Of a DNA stretch of 64,000 nucleotides, positions 1 through 8,070 are shown in pieces. How positions within the stretch are numbered: the first letter of the stretch is position 1; each line of letters begins with the position of its first letter. The position numbers were made by a program, and so were the translations under genes. A model generated the notes under the pieces. The model saw only the letters and a list, made by a program, of their open reading frames with translations, did not search any database and was not told the origin of the DNA. Origin of the DNA: Micromonospora noduli (lineage in GTDB: Bacteria > Actinomycetota > Actinomycetes > Mycobacteriales > Micromonosporaceae); NCBI RefSeq assembly GCF_003264365.1, contig NZ_PYAK01000005.1:124001-188000 (forward strand). The letters are read 5' to 3'.

Positions 1-95
1 CTCACTCCCGGTGCGATGATCGAGGGCCGGAGCCGACGGAGACAGGTGGTGCGGACGATGCGGTATGGGCCGCCGGCGGTACGACGAGTCCACCG

Positions 96-611
96 ATGAC
101 CGGCCGGGCCGGTGAGGTGTTCGACACCGGTCGGACGGTGTCCGACATCGAGTCGTTGCTCGCCGCGGACCTGCCCACGGGCGGCGTGCCGGTCAGCGAG
201 GGGGACCCGGTCACCGGTGAGTGGACGGGCACCCGCGGCGAGGGCTTTCGGATCGTCCCGCTCTGGGAGAGCGAAGCCCTGACGGGTGTGTACGGTCCCG
301 AATGGAACGAGGCCGAGGATGCCGCCGAGGCGAACCTTGCCCTGGTCGTAGCGGAGTTGGACCAGAGGTGGGGCGCGCACCGCAAGGTCTCCATGCGGGT
401 GCCGCTGTTTCGGGATCAGGCCGGTGAACCCATGCCGGCGCTGTTCCAGTCGCTCTGCGACCTGGACTGTTACGGCGACCTGGCGGTCTGGGGGCCGACG
501 GTGGCCGAGGGTCGGTGGATCGCGGTCTCGGTCAACCAGTGCGACGGCGACGCTCCCATGATCATGACGGTGGTTGTCAGTCAACCACCGATCATCGAAC
601 TGTCGGACTGA
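96..611 (+). CDS. hypothetical protein, possibly 5'-truncated by the window edge
   Basis: I do not recognise this family. From the ATG at 96 it encodes 171 residues, acidic and soluble-looking, with no membrane span. The N-terminal ~50 residues are rich in Gly, Thr, Pro and Asp and look like a linker; residues 50-165 look folded, with Trp-, Tyr- and Cys-containing segments. The reading frame stays open from position 3 without a stop, and no convincing ribosome-binding site precedes the ATG at 96. The real gene may therefore begin outside the window and this may be a C-terminal domain. It ends 67 bp before the inositol-monophosphatase-like gene on the same strand. Confidence 0.5.
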   Translation: MTGRAGEVFDTGRTVSDIESLLAADLPTGGVPVSEGDPVTGEWTGTRGEGFRIVPLWESEALTGVYGPEWNEAEDAAEANLALVVAELDQRWGAHRKVSMRVPLFRDQAGEPMPALFQSLCDLDCYGDLAVWGPTVAEGRWIAVSVNQCDGDAPMIMTVVVSQPPIIELSD

Positions 612-678
612 CCCGCCCGGCGCCCACGCCCCGGTACGTGCCCTCATCGACGTCGCCCACAGCTCCTATGGTTCGTGC

Positions 679-1491
679 ATGTCGATCACAGACCATGCGC
701 TGGTTGTCGAGGCGGCGGAAGCTGGAGCCGCAGTTGTCCGCTCCCGGTACGGCTCCACACTGACGCGCGTCATGAAGACCGGCGGCGACTTCGCCACCGC
801 CGCCGACGTCGCGGCCGAGCAGGCCATCCTTGACGTCCTACGCACGGCGCGTCCGGACGACGCCGTGGTGGCCGAGGAGAGCGGGCGCACGGGTACGGGC
901 GACAACGGACGCACCTGGCTGGTCGATCCGCTGTGCGGCACGTTGAACTTTGCCGCGCGGACCATGCTGGCCTCGGTCAACGTCGCCCTGCGCACCGGGT
1001 CGGACGTCACAGTGGCGGCCTCGGCGGACCCGTTCGCCGATGAGGTGTTCTGGACCGACGGCACCGCCGCGTACGTCCGGAGTGCGGGGACGGACGAGCG
1101 ACTGTTCCCGTCGGCCGAGTCGACGCTGGTCGACCTCAACCTCGACCCACCCTTCCCCAACCGGGACGTCTTCCTGGCCGCCCGCATGCTCGCCGACGAG
1201 GGCTTCCTCGAACAGTTCCGGCCCCGGGTGGTCTCCACCAGCCTCGCCGTGGCCTGGGTCGCCGCCGGTCGCCGCGCCGCCTATGTGACGGACCGCCAGG
1301 ACCTGCGCAACAGCGTCCACTTCGCGGCCGGAATCGCGCTCTGCCAGGCAGCCGGCTGCGTGGTCACCGGGCTCGACGGCCAGCCGCTGCACGCTGGTGG
1401 GGACGGTCTCGTCGCGGCAGCGGACGAGCGGACGCACGCCGCCCTCCTGACGCTCATCCGGAAACAGGGCTCGCGATCGAGTCGGCCTTGA
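679..1491 (+). CDS. inositol monophosphatase-like protein, degenerate active site
   Basis: 270 residues, the usual length of the inositol monophosphatase/FBPase-like fold, which normally removes phosphate from myo-inositol phosphate or related sugar phosphates with Mg2+. The fold signatures are visible: EE at 66-67 and W-L-V-D-P at 80-84 followed by G-T-L-N-F. However, the family DPxDG metal motif reads DPLCG, with Cys86 in place of the second Asp, and the later WD-x-AAG motif reads VHFAAG, with His214 in place of Asp. Two of the usual metal ligands are therefore missing, so the protein may be non-catalytic or have another role. The start at 679 was chosen over an upstream in-frame start at 574, which would overlap the preceding gene. 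The cytosolic location is inferred from the lack of a signal peptide. Confidence 0.75.
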   Translation: MSITDHALVVEAAEAGAAVVRSRYGSTLTRVMKTGGDFATAADVAAEQAILDVLRTARPDDAVVAEESGRTGTGDNGRTWLVDPLCGTLNFAARTMLASVNVALRTGSDVTVAASADPFADEVFWTDGTAAYVRSAGTDERLFPSAESTLVDLNLDPPFPNRDVFLAARMLADEGFLEQFRPRVVSTSLAVAWVAAGRRAAYVTDRQDLRNSVHFAAGIALCQAAGCVVTGLDGQPLHAGGDGLVAAADERTHAALLTLIRKQGSRSSRP

Positions 1492-1518
1492 CATGAAGTG
1501 CGGTTGAGGTTCTAGCGT
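1488..1518 (+). promoter_or_regulatory. predicted promoter of sodN
   Basis: TTGACA at 1488-1493 overlaps the stop codon of the preceding gene. A TCTAGC/TAGCGT -10 region follows at 1511-1518, giving a 17-19 bp spacer. It lies about 75 bp before the sodN start. I did not find a clear Nur-type dyad around it. Confidence 0.5.
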
Positions 1519-1591
1519 CCCTAAATGATCACGTCGGGGCCGCCGCGCCCGGACGTACGTCAGCTGAACGACCACCGTCGAAGGGATTCCG

Positions 1592-1996
1592 ATGTTCCTG
1601 TCCCGCCTTCTCCGCCCGCATACCGTCGCGAGCGCGCACTGCGACCTCCCCTGCGGCGTCTACGACCCCGCGCAGGCCCGCATCGAGGCCGAGTCGATCA
1701 AGGCGATCTCCGAGAAGTACCAGGCCAGCGACGACCCGGAGTTTCGCACCCGCGCGCTGCTCATCAAGGAGCAGCGGGCCGAGCTGGTGAAGCACCACCT
1801 CTGGGTCCTGTGGACCGACTACTTCAAGCAGCCGCACTTCGAGAAGTACCCCCAGCTGCACGGCCTTTTCAACGAGGCGACCAAGCTGGCAGGTGCCGGC
1901 GGCGCGAAGGGCGCCGCGGACCCGGCGGTCGCCGAGCAGCTCCTCGGCAAGATCGAGGAGATCTCGAAGATCTTCTGGGAGACCAAGCAGGGCTGA
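1592..1996 (+). CDS. sodN: nickel-containing superoxide dismutase precursor
   Basis: 134 residues. Converts superoxide to oxygen and hydrogen peroxide in the cytosol. The diagnostic nickel hook H-C-D-L-P-C-G-V-Y begins at residue 16, so His16, Cys17 and Cys21 become His1, Cys2 and Cys6 after removal of a 15-residue propeptide. The remaining four-helix-bundle sequence is intact and of normal length. A ribosome-binding site (AAGGG) precedes the ATG at 1592. In many actinomycetes the processing peptidase gene sodX lies next to sodN; here no peptidase gene follows, and the next gene, 54 bp downstream, is a radical SAM protein. The peptidase must be elsewhere in the genome. Identity is very secure. 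Confidence 0.97.
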   Translation: MFLSRLLRPHTVASAHCDLPCGVYDPAQARIEAESIKAISEKYQASDDPEFRTRALLIKEQRAELVKHHLWVLWTDYFKQPHFEKYPQLHGLFNEATKLAGAGGAKGAADPAVAEQLLGKIEEISKIFWETKQG

Positions 1997-2050
1997 TCAG
2001 CCGGCACCGGGTGGCACCCGGTTCGGCGTACCGCGTTCGGGAGGAACCGC

Positions 2051-3361
2051 ATGACGTCGCGCACCGACCTCGTCGAAGAGTTGATGGGCCGTTTTCCACA
2101 CGTGCCGCGGGAGGCGGTCCTCAAGGAGGATCTGCTGCGGGGCGGGCTCGCCTTCGACGACGCGGCACTGACCGACAACGAGCACGGCGACGTCAAGCCG
2201 AAGTCGTACTTCATCTTCTCCTTCGATCACCGGACGCTGCCGGAGTTGGGGACGGCGGCGCTGCGCCGGCCACCGGAGGAGATCGTGCTCACCGGGGGTC
2301 CGTACGGGCTGCGTCGTACCGTCGTTTCGGTCCGCACCAACCCCAGCTCGCCGTACCGCGTCGGCACCGACAGCGACGGTCGACTGCGCCTGTTCCTGGA
2401 CGGGCGGCCGATCGCCGATGTCGGGCTGCCCCCCATGCCGGCGTATTACCGCCACACGCTCGCCAACGGCAAGTCGGTGATGGAGGTCGCCCCGACGATC
2501 CAGTGGGGTTACCTCATCTACCTCACCGCGTTCCGGGTCTGCCAGTACTTCGGCGCCAAGGAGGAGTGCCAGTACTGCGACATCAACCACAACTGGCGGC
2601 AGCACAAGCAGGCCGGCCGGCCCTACACCGGGGTCAAGCCCGTCGACGAGGTCCTCGAGGCCCTGGAGATCATCAACCGGCACGACGTCGACCGCGCGTC
2701 GCAGGCGTACACGCTGACCGGTGGCAGCATCACCTCGCAGGTCAACGGGCTGGCCGAGGCCGACTTCTACGGCCAGTACGCGCAGGCGATCGAGGAACGG
2801 TTTCCCGGACGGTGGATCGGCAAGGTCGTGGCCCAGGCGCTGCCCCGAGCCGATGTGCAGCGGTTCCACGACTACGGAATCCGCATCTACCACCCCAACT
2901 ACGAGGTGTGGGACAAGCGGCTGTTCGAGTTGTACTGCCCGGGCAAGGAGCGGTACGTCGGCCGGGAGGAGTGGCACCGGCGCATCCTCGACTCCGCCGA
3001 GGTTTTCGGCCCGCGCAACGTGATCCCGAACTTCGTGGCGGGCGTCGAGATGGCCGCCCCGCACGGCTTCACGAGCGTCGACGAGGCGATCGCCTCCACC
3101 ACCGAGGGGCTTGACTACTTCATGTCGCGGGGGATCACGCCCCGGTTCACCACCTGGTGCCCGGAGCCCACCACACCGCTGGGCCGGACGAACCCGCAGG
3201 GCGCGCCGCTCGAATACCACGTCCGCCTGCTGGAGGCCTATCGGGCGACCATGGACGCCCACGGCCTGTCCAGCCCGCCCGGGTACGGCCCCGCCGGGCC
3301 CGGGCGAGCGGTCTTCTCGGTCAGCTCCTTCATGGACACCCTGCCGTCCACGGAATCGTGA
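2051..3361 (+). CDS. radical SAM protein with CX8CX2C cluster motif
   Basis: 436 residues, soluble. A central segment looks like a radical SAM core: Cys164, Cys173 and Cys176 precede D-I-N-H-N-W, and TLTGGSIT near residue 220 resembles the GG(E) SAM-binding strand. The usual motif is CX3CX2C; here the first spacing is eight residues, so the cluster loop is non-canonical. Residues 1-160 form an N-terminal domain I do not recognise. A strong ribosome-binding site (GGGAGG) precedes the ATG. It probably shares the sodN transcript (54-bp gap, no terminator seen). Substrate unknown; any link to nickel or SOD maturation is only a guess from the neighbourhood. Confidence 0.75.
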   Translation: MTSRTDLVEELMGRFPHVPREAVLKEDLLRGGLAFDDAALTDNEHGDVKPKSYFIFSFDHRTLPELGTAALRRPPEEIVLTGGPYGLRRTVVSVRTNPSSPYRVGTDSDGRLRLFLDGRPIADVGLPPMPAYYRHTLANGKSVMEVAPTIQWGYLIYLTAFRVCQYFGAKEECQYCDINHNWRQHKQAGRPYTGVKPVDEVLEALEIINRHDVDRASQAYTLTGGSITSQVNGLAEADFYGQYAQAIEERFPGRWIGKVVAQALPRADVQRFHDYGIRIYHPNYEVWDKRLFELYCPGKERYVGREEWHRRILDSAEVFGPRNVIPNFVAGVEMAAPHGFTSVDEAIASTTEGLDYFMSRGITPRFTTWCPEPTTPLGRTNPQGAPLEYHVRLLEAYRATMDAHGLSSPPGYGPAGPGRAVFSVSSFMDTLPSTES

Positions 3362-3368
3362 CGGGCCC

Positions 3369-3469
3369 GCTCGGCTGGCCCGCCCAGGTGGATCCGCCGA
3401 TGAGCGGTATACCTCAGAGGTATAAATATGCCTCTGAGGTATACCGCTTAGAACCGCATCCGCCCCGAC
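3369..3469. repeat. dispersed palindromic element, copy 1
   Basis: An almost perfect inverted repeat (arms 3403-3420 and 3431-3448, AGCGGTATACCTCAGAGG) with an AT-rich centre. The flanks on both sides (3369-3400 and 3452-3469) are also conserved in copy 2 at 60067-60166, in the same orientation. The element lies between convergent genes, so it could also act as a terminator. It looks like a non-coding mobile or REP-like unit. Confidence 0.85.
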
Positions 3470-3505
3470 GAAGGTGCCGACGGTGATCAGCAGCGCGACA
3501 CTCGT

Positions 3506-5068
3506 CTAGCTGGCGTACGTCTCGAACTCACCGACCCGTGGCGTACCGCTGGAGCTGTTGATCTTGAAGTTGATCTTGCTCATCGCGGCGGTCGAGAAGG
3601 TGATCGAACCGGCCCCGCTACCGGAGGCCAGGACGGCTCCGTTGTCGTTGTTGATCAGCTGCCAGGACCCGATGGAGCCCTGGGTGCCGGACGGCTCGCG
3701 GATCACCACCCGGGACACCTGGGTCGCGGAGCCCCACTTGATCGAGATCGTGCCGGTCGACCCGGCCGGCGACCAGTAGGTGCTCAGGTTGCCGTCGCGC
3801 ACGTTGCCGTAGCTGGTCCCGCTGGCCTTGCTGGAGCCGTCGGCGCCGGCGCCCAGGCTGAGGTTGGTCCCGCCGGTGGGCGGAGGCGTCGTGGGCGGAG
3901 GCGTGGTCGGCGGAGGCGTCGTGGGCGGCGGGGTGGTGGGCGGCGGGGTCTGCGGCGAGCAACTGCCGTTGGACACCTTCAGACCCGTGTTGGCACCGAC
4001 CGTCTGACGGACGATGTCCGGCACGCAGCTCGCCCCGTCGAGGCTGTACGGGTACGGGATGCTGACAGTGGTGTTGGAGGTCGGGTTGGGGCCGGCGGGG
4101 TAGTTCTCGCTGCCGGCGCTGGACCAGGTCACGTTGTCGAAGACGTTGCCGGCGACCTGCCAGTAGCCGCGCTCGTTGGTGTAGAAGGTGCCCAGGACGT
4201 CCTTGGAGTCACGGAAGTAGTTGTTCTCCACTTTGGCCCTGGCCCCTGCCCGGGAGTTGATCCCGGATTCATGCAGGCTCACGTAGTGGTTGTTGTAGAT
4301 GTGGGCAACGCCGCCGCGTAGCAGCGGCGTGCGGGAGTCGATGTTCTCGTAGAGGTTGTGGTGGTACGTGATGAAGCCGTTCGACAGGTCGCTCTCGCTG
4401 GACCCGACGAGACCGCCGCGACCGGAGTTGCGCAGGATGCTGTAGGACAGCGTCACGTACTGGGTGTTGTCCTTCATGTCGAAGAGGCCGTCGTACCCCT
4501 CGGACTCCCCGCCCGAGGCTTCCAGGGTGACGTGATCGACCCAGACGTTGCGGACCGTGCTCTCCATGCCGATGGCGTCCCCACCGTTGGAGGTGGGCGA
4601 GCCCGACTTCTTGACGTTCCGCACTGTCACGTTCTGGATGATGATGTTGCTCGAGTCGCGGATGTGGATGCCGAGCTGGTCGAAGACGGCGCCGCCACCG
4701 ACCCCGATGATGGTGACGTTGCTGATCTGCTTGAGCTCGATCACGCCCGCGGCGGTGTTGCAGCTCGACCCGGACACCTTGCTGGTGTTGCCGTGGTTGA
4801 TGGTCCCGGTCACCTCGATGGTGATCGGGGTGCTGCTGCTGGTCCGTCCGCACAGTGCCGCGTGGATCGCCGTGCCCGTGCTGGCCCGCACCGTCTGCCC
4901 GCCCGCGCCGCCGGTGGTCCCGCCGTTCTGGGTGGCGTAGCCGGTGGCGTTACCGACCGCCGCCGACGCCTGCGGGGTCGGCAGCACCACCCCGGCCGCG
5001 ATCACCACGCCCGCCGCAGCCGCCGCGGCCAATACCGCCTGACGTCGCAACACGACTGGTCGTCTCAT
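3506..5068 (-). CDS. secreted pectate lyase, PL1 type, with C-terminal binding module
   Basis: 520 residues. Cleaves polygalacturonate by beta-elimination outside the cell. Residues 1-36 form a Sec/Tat-like signal peptide with twin arginines near the start. Residues ~40-355 are a right-handed parallel beta-helix with PL1 landmarks: N-V-W-V-D-H-V-T, D-G-L-F-D-M-K (calcium-binding Asp) and S-R-A-G-A-R before VENNYF (region of the catalytic Arg). A Pro/Thr linker of repeated PPPTT units follows (~370-395). The last ~120 residues form a beta-sandwich resembling discoidin (F5/8 type C) carbohydrate-binding modules. A GGTGAGG ribosome-binding site precedes the ATG. The gene is transcribed away from the esterase gene at 5558. 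An alternative name is pectin lyase. Confidence 0.9.
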   Translation of the reverse strand: MRRPVVLRRQAVLAAAAAAGVVIAAGVVLPTPQASAAVGNATGYATQNGGTTGGAGGQTVRASTGTAIHAALCGRTSSSTPITIEVTGTINHGNTSKVSGSSCNTAAGVIELKQISNVTIIGVGGGAVFDQLGIHIRDSSNIIIQNVTVRNVKKSGSPTSNGGDAIGMESTVRNVWVDHVTLEASGGESEGYDGLFDMKDNTQYVTLSYSILRNSGRGGLVGSSESDLSNGFITYHHNLYENIDSRTPLLRGGVAHIYNNHYVSLHESGINSRAGARAKVENNYFRDSKDVLGTFYTNERGYWQVAGNVFDNVTWSSAGSENYPAGPNPTSNTTVSIPYPYSLDGASCVPDIVRQTVGANTGLKVSNGSCSPQTPPPTTPPPTTPPPTTPPPTTPPPTGGTNLSLGAGADGSSKASGTSYGNVRDGNLSTYWSPAGSTGTISIKWGSATQVSRVVIREPSGTQGSIGSWQLINNDNGAVLASGSGAGSITFSTAAMSKINFKINSSSGTPRVGEFETYAS

Positions 5069-5292
5069 GTCGCCTCACCTTCGCATTCGTCTCGTTCCAG
5101 GCTTCGCCCCGACGGACATCGCGACCGCACCTGCCGACGAACATCATTCAGAATTGGCGACAGTCAATCGCGAGGATTTCATCGAGGTCTCTCACGCCCT
5201 GGTAGAAGCGGGGATGTGTCGCGCGAACGGGGTGTGCCCGGCAACACCGCTCGCCCGACCGTTAAATGAAACATCGATGCAACGCAATCGTA

Positions 5293-5306
5293 GGAAAGCG
5301 GTTTCC
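5293..5306. promoter_or_regulatory. candidate LacI-type operator near the pectate lyase promoter
   Basis: Perfect dyad GGAAA-GCGG-TTTCC. The architecture, with a GC-rich centre and A/T arms, is typical of LacI-family operators, and it lies about 225 bp upstream of the pectate lyase start. No second copy was noticed in the window, so the assignment rests on form alone. Confidence 0.35.
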
Positions 5307-5427
5307 CTGAAGGCAATAGCTGGCGCTTGCAGGTTTGTTGCAGTGCTCGCGGGAGGGGTCGGGCGCGCGGGCCAGCGTGGTCCGGCCCGCCGGCGGGGCG
5401 GGTTCCCGGCTTGTTGCGCGCTCGGTA

Positions 5428-5474
5428 TTGACACCGTTGGGCCCGCCATCGATGCTCTGCTAAATCAGTTTAGC
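5428..5474 (+). promoter_or_regulatory. promoter and GCTAAA-N4-TTTAGC operator of the secreted esterase
   Basis: TTGACA at 5428-5433 is followed by a perfect LacI-type palindrome GCTAAATCAGTTTAGC at 5459-5474. The same palindrome, embedded in a 27-bp identical stretch, occurs in reverse orientation at 18577-18592 with TTGACA at the same distance. A third related site is at 19825. The likely repressor is the LacI protein at 18756. Confidence 0.75.
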
Positions 5475-5557
5475 GACCGACTCACTCCGCCCCGTCCCAC
5501 TCCTGGTCCCCGGGCGGGATCGCTGACTGAGCGCACCACCCCCGAGAAAGGACCCGC

Positions 5558-6871
5558 ATGAGACTGCGACAAGGACTGATCCCGATCGCTGCCACCCTCG
5601 TCCTGGCCGGCGCATCCGGCACGGCGTACGGCAGCGCGAGCGGCAGCCGGGGCGCCACGGACGGAATCCGCAGCATCACCCCGATCACCACCGTCTACAC
5701 GTACGGCCAGAAGGTCTCGGCGGTGGCGATCGAGTACGGGGCCGCGGTCAACCCCCGCACCCTCGACACCGCCACGTTCTCGGTGACCGACACCATCTAC
5801 AACTTCCGCTTCAACCCCATCGAGGACCTGCCGAAGCTCGCCGACCGGACCGTCACCCACACCTACACCAACGGGACACCGGGCACCCGTGCCGACCACC
5901 GATCGACGCCGGGCAGGTACGTCATCGTCGAACTCGACCCCGCCGACACCGGCGGCTCGACGGTCATCGTCTCCAAGTGCCCGACCTTCCTCTGCACGGT
6001 GAAGGTCAACCCCGAGCTGCCGACCCGGGTCGTGCAGCGCAAGGACGTGCACGGCCAGCCCGGCCGCGGGGCCGGCAAGGGGCCGGTGCTCGCCCGGGCC
6101 ACCCCGCGCGAGTCCCGACCGGTCACCGAGAAGCCGGTCAACCAACTGGTCGACGAGTTCACCTACGGCTCGTTCCTGAGTGGCGGAATGGTGCTGCCGT
6201 ACCACTACCACCTGCCGAAGAACTACCAGCCGGGCCGCAAGTACCCGCTGATGGTCGTCCTGCCCGGTCACGGGATGGGCTGGGACGGTGACAACCTCGG
6301 CGTCCAACTCGCCGCCGACATCCCGGCGACCGCGTGGCTCCAACCGCGGTGGACCGGCACCGCCGAGGACGTCATCGTCCTGGCGCCCCAGCACCAGCGG
6401 GTCGGTGGGGCCGCCGAGGCGGACCTGCTGGTCAAGCTGCTCGACCAGTTCGTCGGCCAGTTCGCGGTGGACACCCGTCGGGTGTACGCGACCACCGTGT
6501 CGTACGGCTCCCAGCTGCTCTGGGAGGCGTTCGCCAAGCGTCCGGACCTGTTCGCCGGCGGGTTGGTGACCGGTGGTTTCCCGGTCAACGCCACCCAGGC
6601 GACCGCCATCGCGGCGGCCGAGGTGCCGGTGTGGATCACCCACGGCGAGCACGACCACCTGCTCAACGTCTCGGGCGCGCGTAACTCCACTGCGGTGCTG
6701 CGGCAGGCGTACGCCGCCCGGGGCAAGACGCCGGAGCAGGCTGCCGACCTGGTGCGCTACACCGAGTACGCCGACGCCGCGTTCTCGTTGCCGGACTACC
6801 ACGCGGCGTTCGGGCCGACCTACGAGGACGCCAGCATCCTGCGCTGGCTGCTGGGCCGGTCCAAGCCCTGA
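5558..6871 (+). CDS. secreted esterase/hydrolase with N-terminal Ig-like domain
   Basis: 437 residues. Signal peptide at ~1-27. Residues ~30-170 are a beta-rich, Ig-like domain of the type found before secreted esterases; residues ~195-437 are an alpha/beta hydrolase domain similar to CE1 and EstA-like carboxylesterases. Ser315 in T-V-S-Y-G occupies the nucleophile-elbow position (usual GxSxG); the acid/His pair is probably in H-G-E-H-D-H and the P-D-Y-H near the end. It probably releases acyl groups from plant glycans, but the substrate is not visible. A good ribosome-binding site (AAAGGA) precedes the ATG. The operator at 5459 places it in the regulon of the LacI protein at 18756. Confidence 0.75.
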   Translation: MRLRQGLIPIAATLVLAGASGTAYGSASGSRGATDGIRSITPITTVYTYGQKVSAVAIEYGAAVNPRTLDTATFSVTDTIYNFRFNPIEDLPKLADRTVTHTYTNGTPGTRADHRSTPGRYVIVELDPADTGGSTVIVSKCPTFLCTVKVNPELPTRVVQRKDVHGQPGRGAGKGPVLARATPRESRPVTEKPVNQLVDEFTYGSFLSGGMVLPYHYHLPKNYQPGRKYPLMVVLPGHGMGWDGDNLGVQLAADIPATAWLQPRWTGTAEDVIVLAPQHQRVGGAAEADLLVKLLDQFVGQFAVDTRRVYATTVSYGSQLLWEAFAKRPDLFAGGLVTGGFPVNATQATAIAAAEVPVWITHGEHDHLLNVSGARNSTAVLRQAYAARGKTPEQAADLVRYTEYADAAFSLPDYHAAFGPTYEDASILRWLLGRSKP

Positions 6872-6931
6872 GGCCGCGGACCGGGCGACGCCTCGCCGCG
6901 ATCCGGCAGCGCGATTCCTCGCGCAGACGGG

Positions 6932-8011
6932 TTACCGGCCGGCGTCGCCCGCGTCGGGCTCGGCAGCAGCGGGCGCGCCCCCGACGAGCACCGACTCCTG
7001 ACCCTCCTGCCGGCCCTCCTGCCTCGCGCGGGCCAGCAGCCCGGCCAGCCGACGCCGCCGGTGCCGGGCCGCCGCCCGCAGCCCCAGGAGCAGGCCGGCG
7101 AGCAGACCCAGCAGTGCGAGCTGCGCCCACGGTACGACCCAGGTGGTGACGGTGGCCGAGGCCGGTCGGAGGTCGGCCCCGGCCTGGCCGTCGCCGAGCA
7201 GCGTCGGCGAGGTGCTGACGGTCGTGCGGAGGCGCCCCAGGGCCCAGACGCCGTCGGCCCGGGTCTCCACCGTCCGAGCGCCGCCGGGCAGCAACTCCTC
7301 GACGGCGCTGGTGGCGTCGTGGCTGGTCCGGCCCAGGAGGTCGGACAACGCCACCCGACTCGTTCCGCTGGCCCAGACGTTGCCGTCGTTCTCGACGGTG
7401 TAGCGGACCCGCACCGTGCCACCGGCGAAGGGGTTCCACGACGGGGAGTACGTCACGTCGAGGCCCCCGACGGCCAGGGCGGCCTGCGCGGAGCCGTTCA
7501 CCCGCAGCATCACTCGGAAGCCGATGCGGCTCTCGACGTTGACCGTGCCGCCGGTGCTGGTGACGGTCGCGGCGATGCCGGCCGGGTGGTCACCCGGCGT
7601 GGCGCCCTGGGGCACCGTGATCGTGAACGGCACCACCCGTGTCTCGTTGGGGCCGACGGTGACCTTCTCCTGCACGTCGATCCAGGTGCCGCCGTCGACC
7701 GAGGGACGGTCGGACGACAGCATGTTGAAGCGGCCCTTGTCGGTGAGGTAACCGTCGGCGGCCTTCAGGGAGAAGGCGACCGCGGTGCGGCTGAAGTTCC
7801 GTACCGCCAGGTGCTCGGTCACCACCTGCCCCGGATCCAGGCTGGCGTTGATCCATCGGCGTTGGTCCGGCCCGGTCGCGGTGGCCGGTTGGACCGTCCA
7901 GGTCAGGGCCTTCGGGTCCGGTTCCGCCGCGGCCGCGGTCGGCGCGGCCGCAACCGCGAGGGACGCGACGGCGAGGACGACGAGCGCCCGGCGCAGCGGG
8001 GTGACGGTCAT
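6932..8011 (-). CDS. DUF916-like (WxL-interacting) membrane-anchored surface protein
   Basis: 359 residues from the ATG at 8011. Signal peptide 1-29, then two beta-sandwich domains (~30-165 and ~165-290) resembling the peptidoglycan-binding/WxL-interacting DUF916 proteins. Next come a hydrophobic span (~298-318) and a basic cytosolic tail rich in Arg. Predicted to sit on the outer face of the cell membrane with its domains in the wall. The upstream ATG at 8071 was rejected because it would overlap the preceding stop and put 20 residues before the signal peptide; AAGGG precedes 8011. It is the second gene of a pair with the WxL-like protein at 8071. In Firmicutes such pairs occur in cell-surface complexes. 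Confidence 0.7.
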   Translation of the reverse strand: MTVTPLRRALVVLAVASLAVAAAPTAAAAEPDPKALTWTVQPATATGPDQRRWINASLDPGQVVTEHLAVRNFSRTAVAFSLKAADGYLTDKGRFNMLSSDRPSVDGGTWIDVQEKVTVGPNETRVVPFTITVPQGATPGDHPAGIAATVTSTGGTVNVESRIGFRVMLRVNGSAQAALAVGGLDVTYSPSWNPFAGGTVRVRYTVENDGNVWASGTSRVALSDLLGRTSHDATSAVEELLPGGARTVETRADGVWALGRLRTTVSTSPTLLGDGQAGADLRPASATVTTWVVPWAQLALLGLLAGLLLGLRAAARHRRRRLAGLLARARQEGRQEGQESVLVGGAPAAAEPDAGDAGR

Positions 8012-8070
8012 GAATCGGCCCTTCGGCACGGGGCTGGGCGGGGGCCCGATCCGGGCCCCCGCCCAGGCCA

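Larger units (their letters stand above)
5069..5557. other. intergenic region with divergent promoters
   Basis: 489 bp between the divergent pectate lyase and esterase genes. It holds the candidate operator at 5293-5306 and the promoter-operator at 5428-5474. I see no coding sequence or RNA gene in it. Confidence 0.7.

Noticed and set aside
1525..3114. 529-aa open frame overlapping sodN and the radical SAM gene
   Set aside because: Low-complexity Arg/Pro/Ala translation in a shadow frame; the two genes beneath have clear motifs and ribosome-binding sites.
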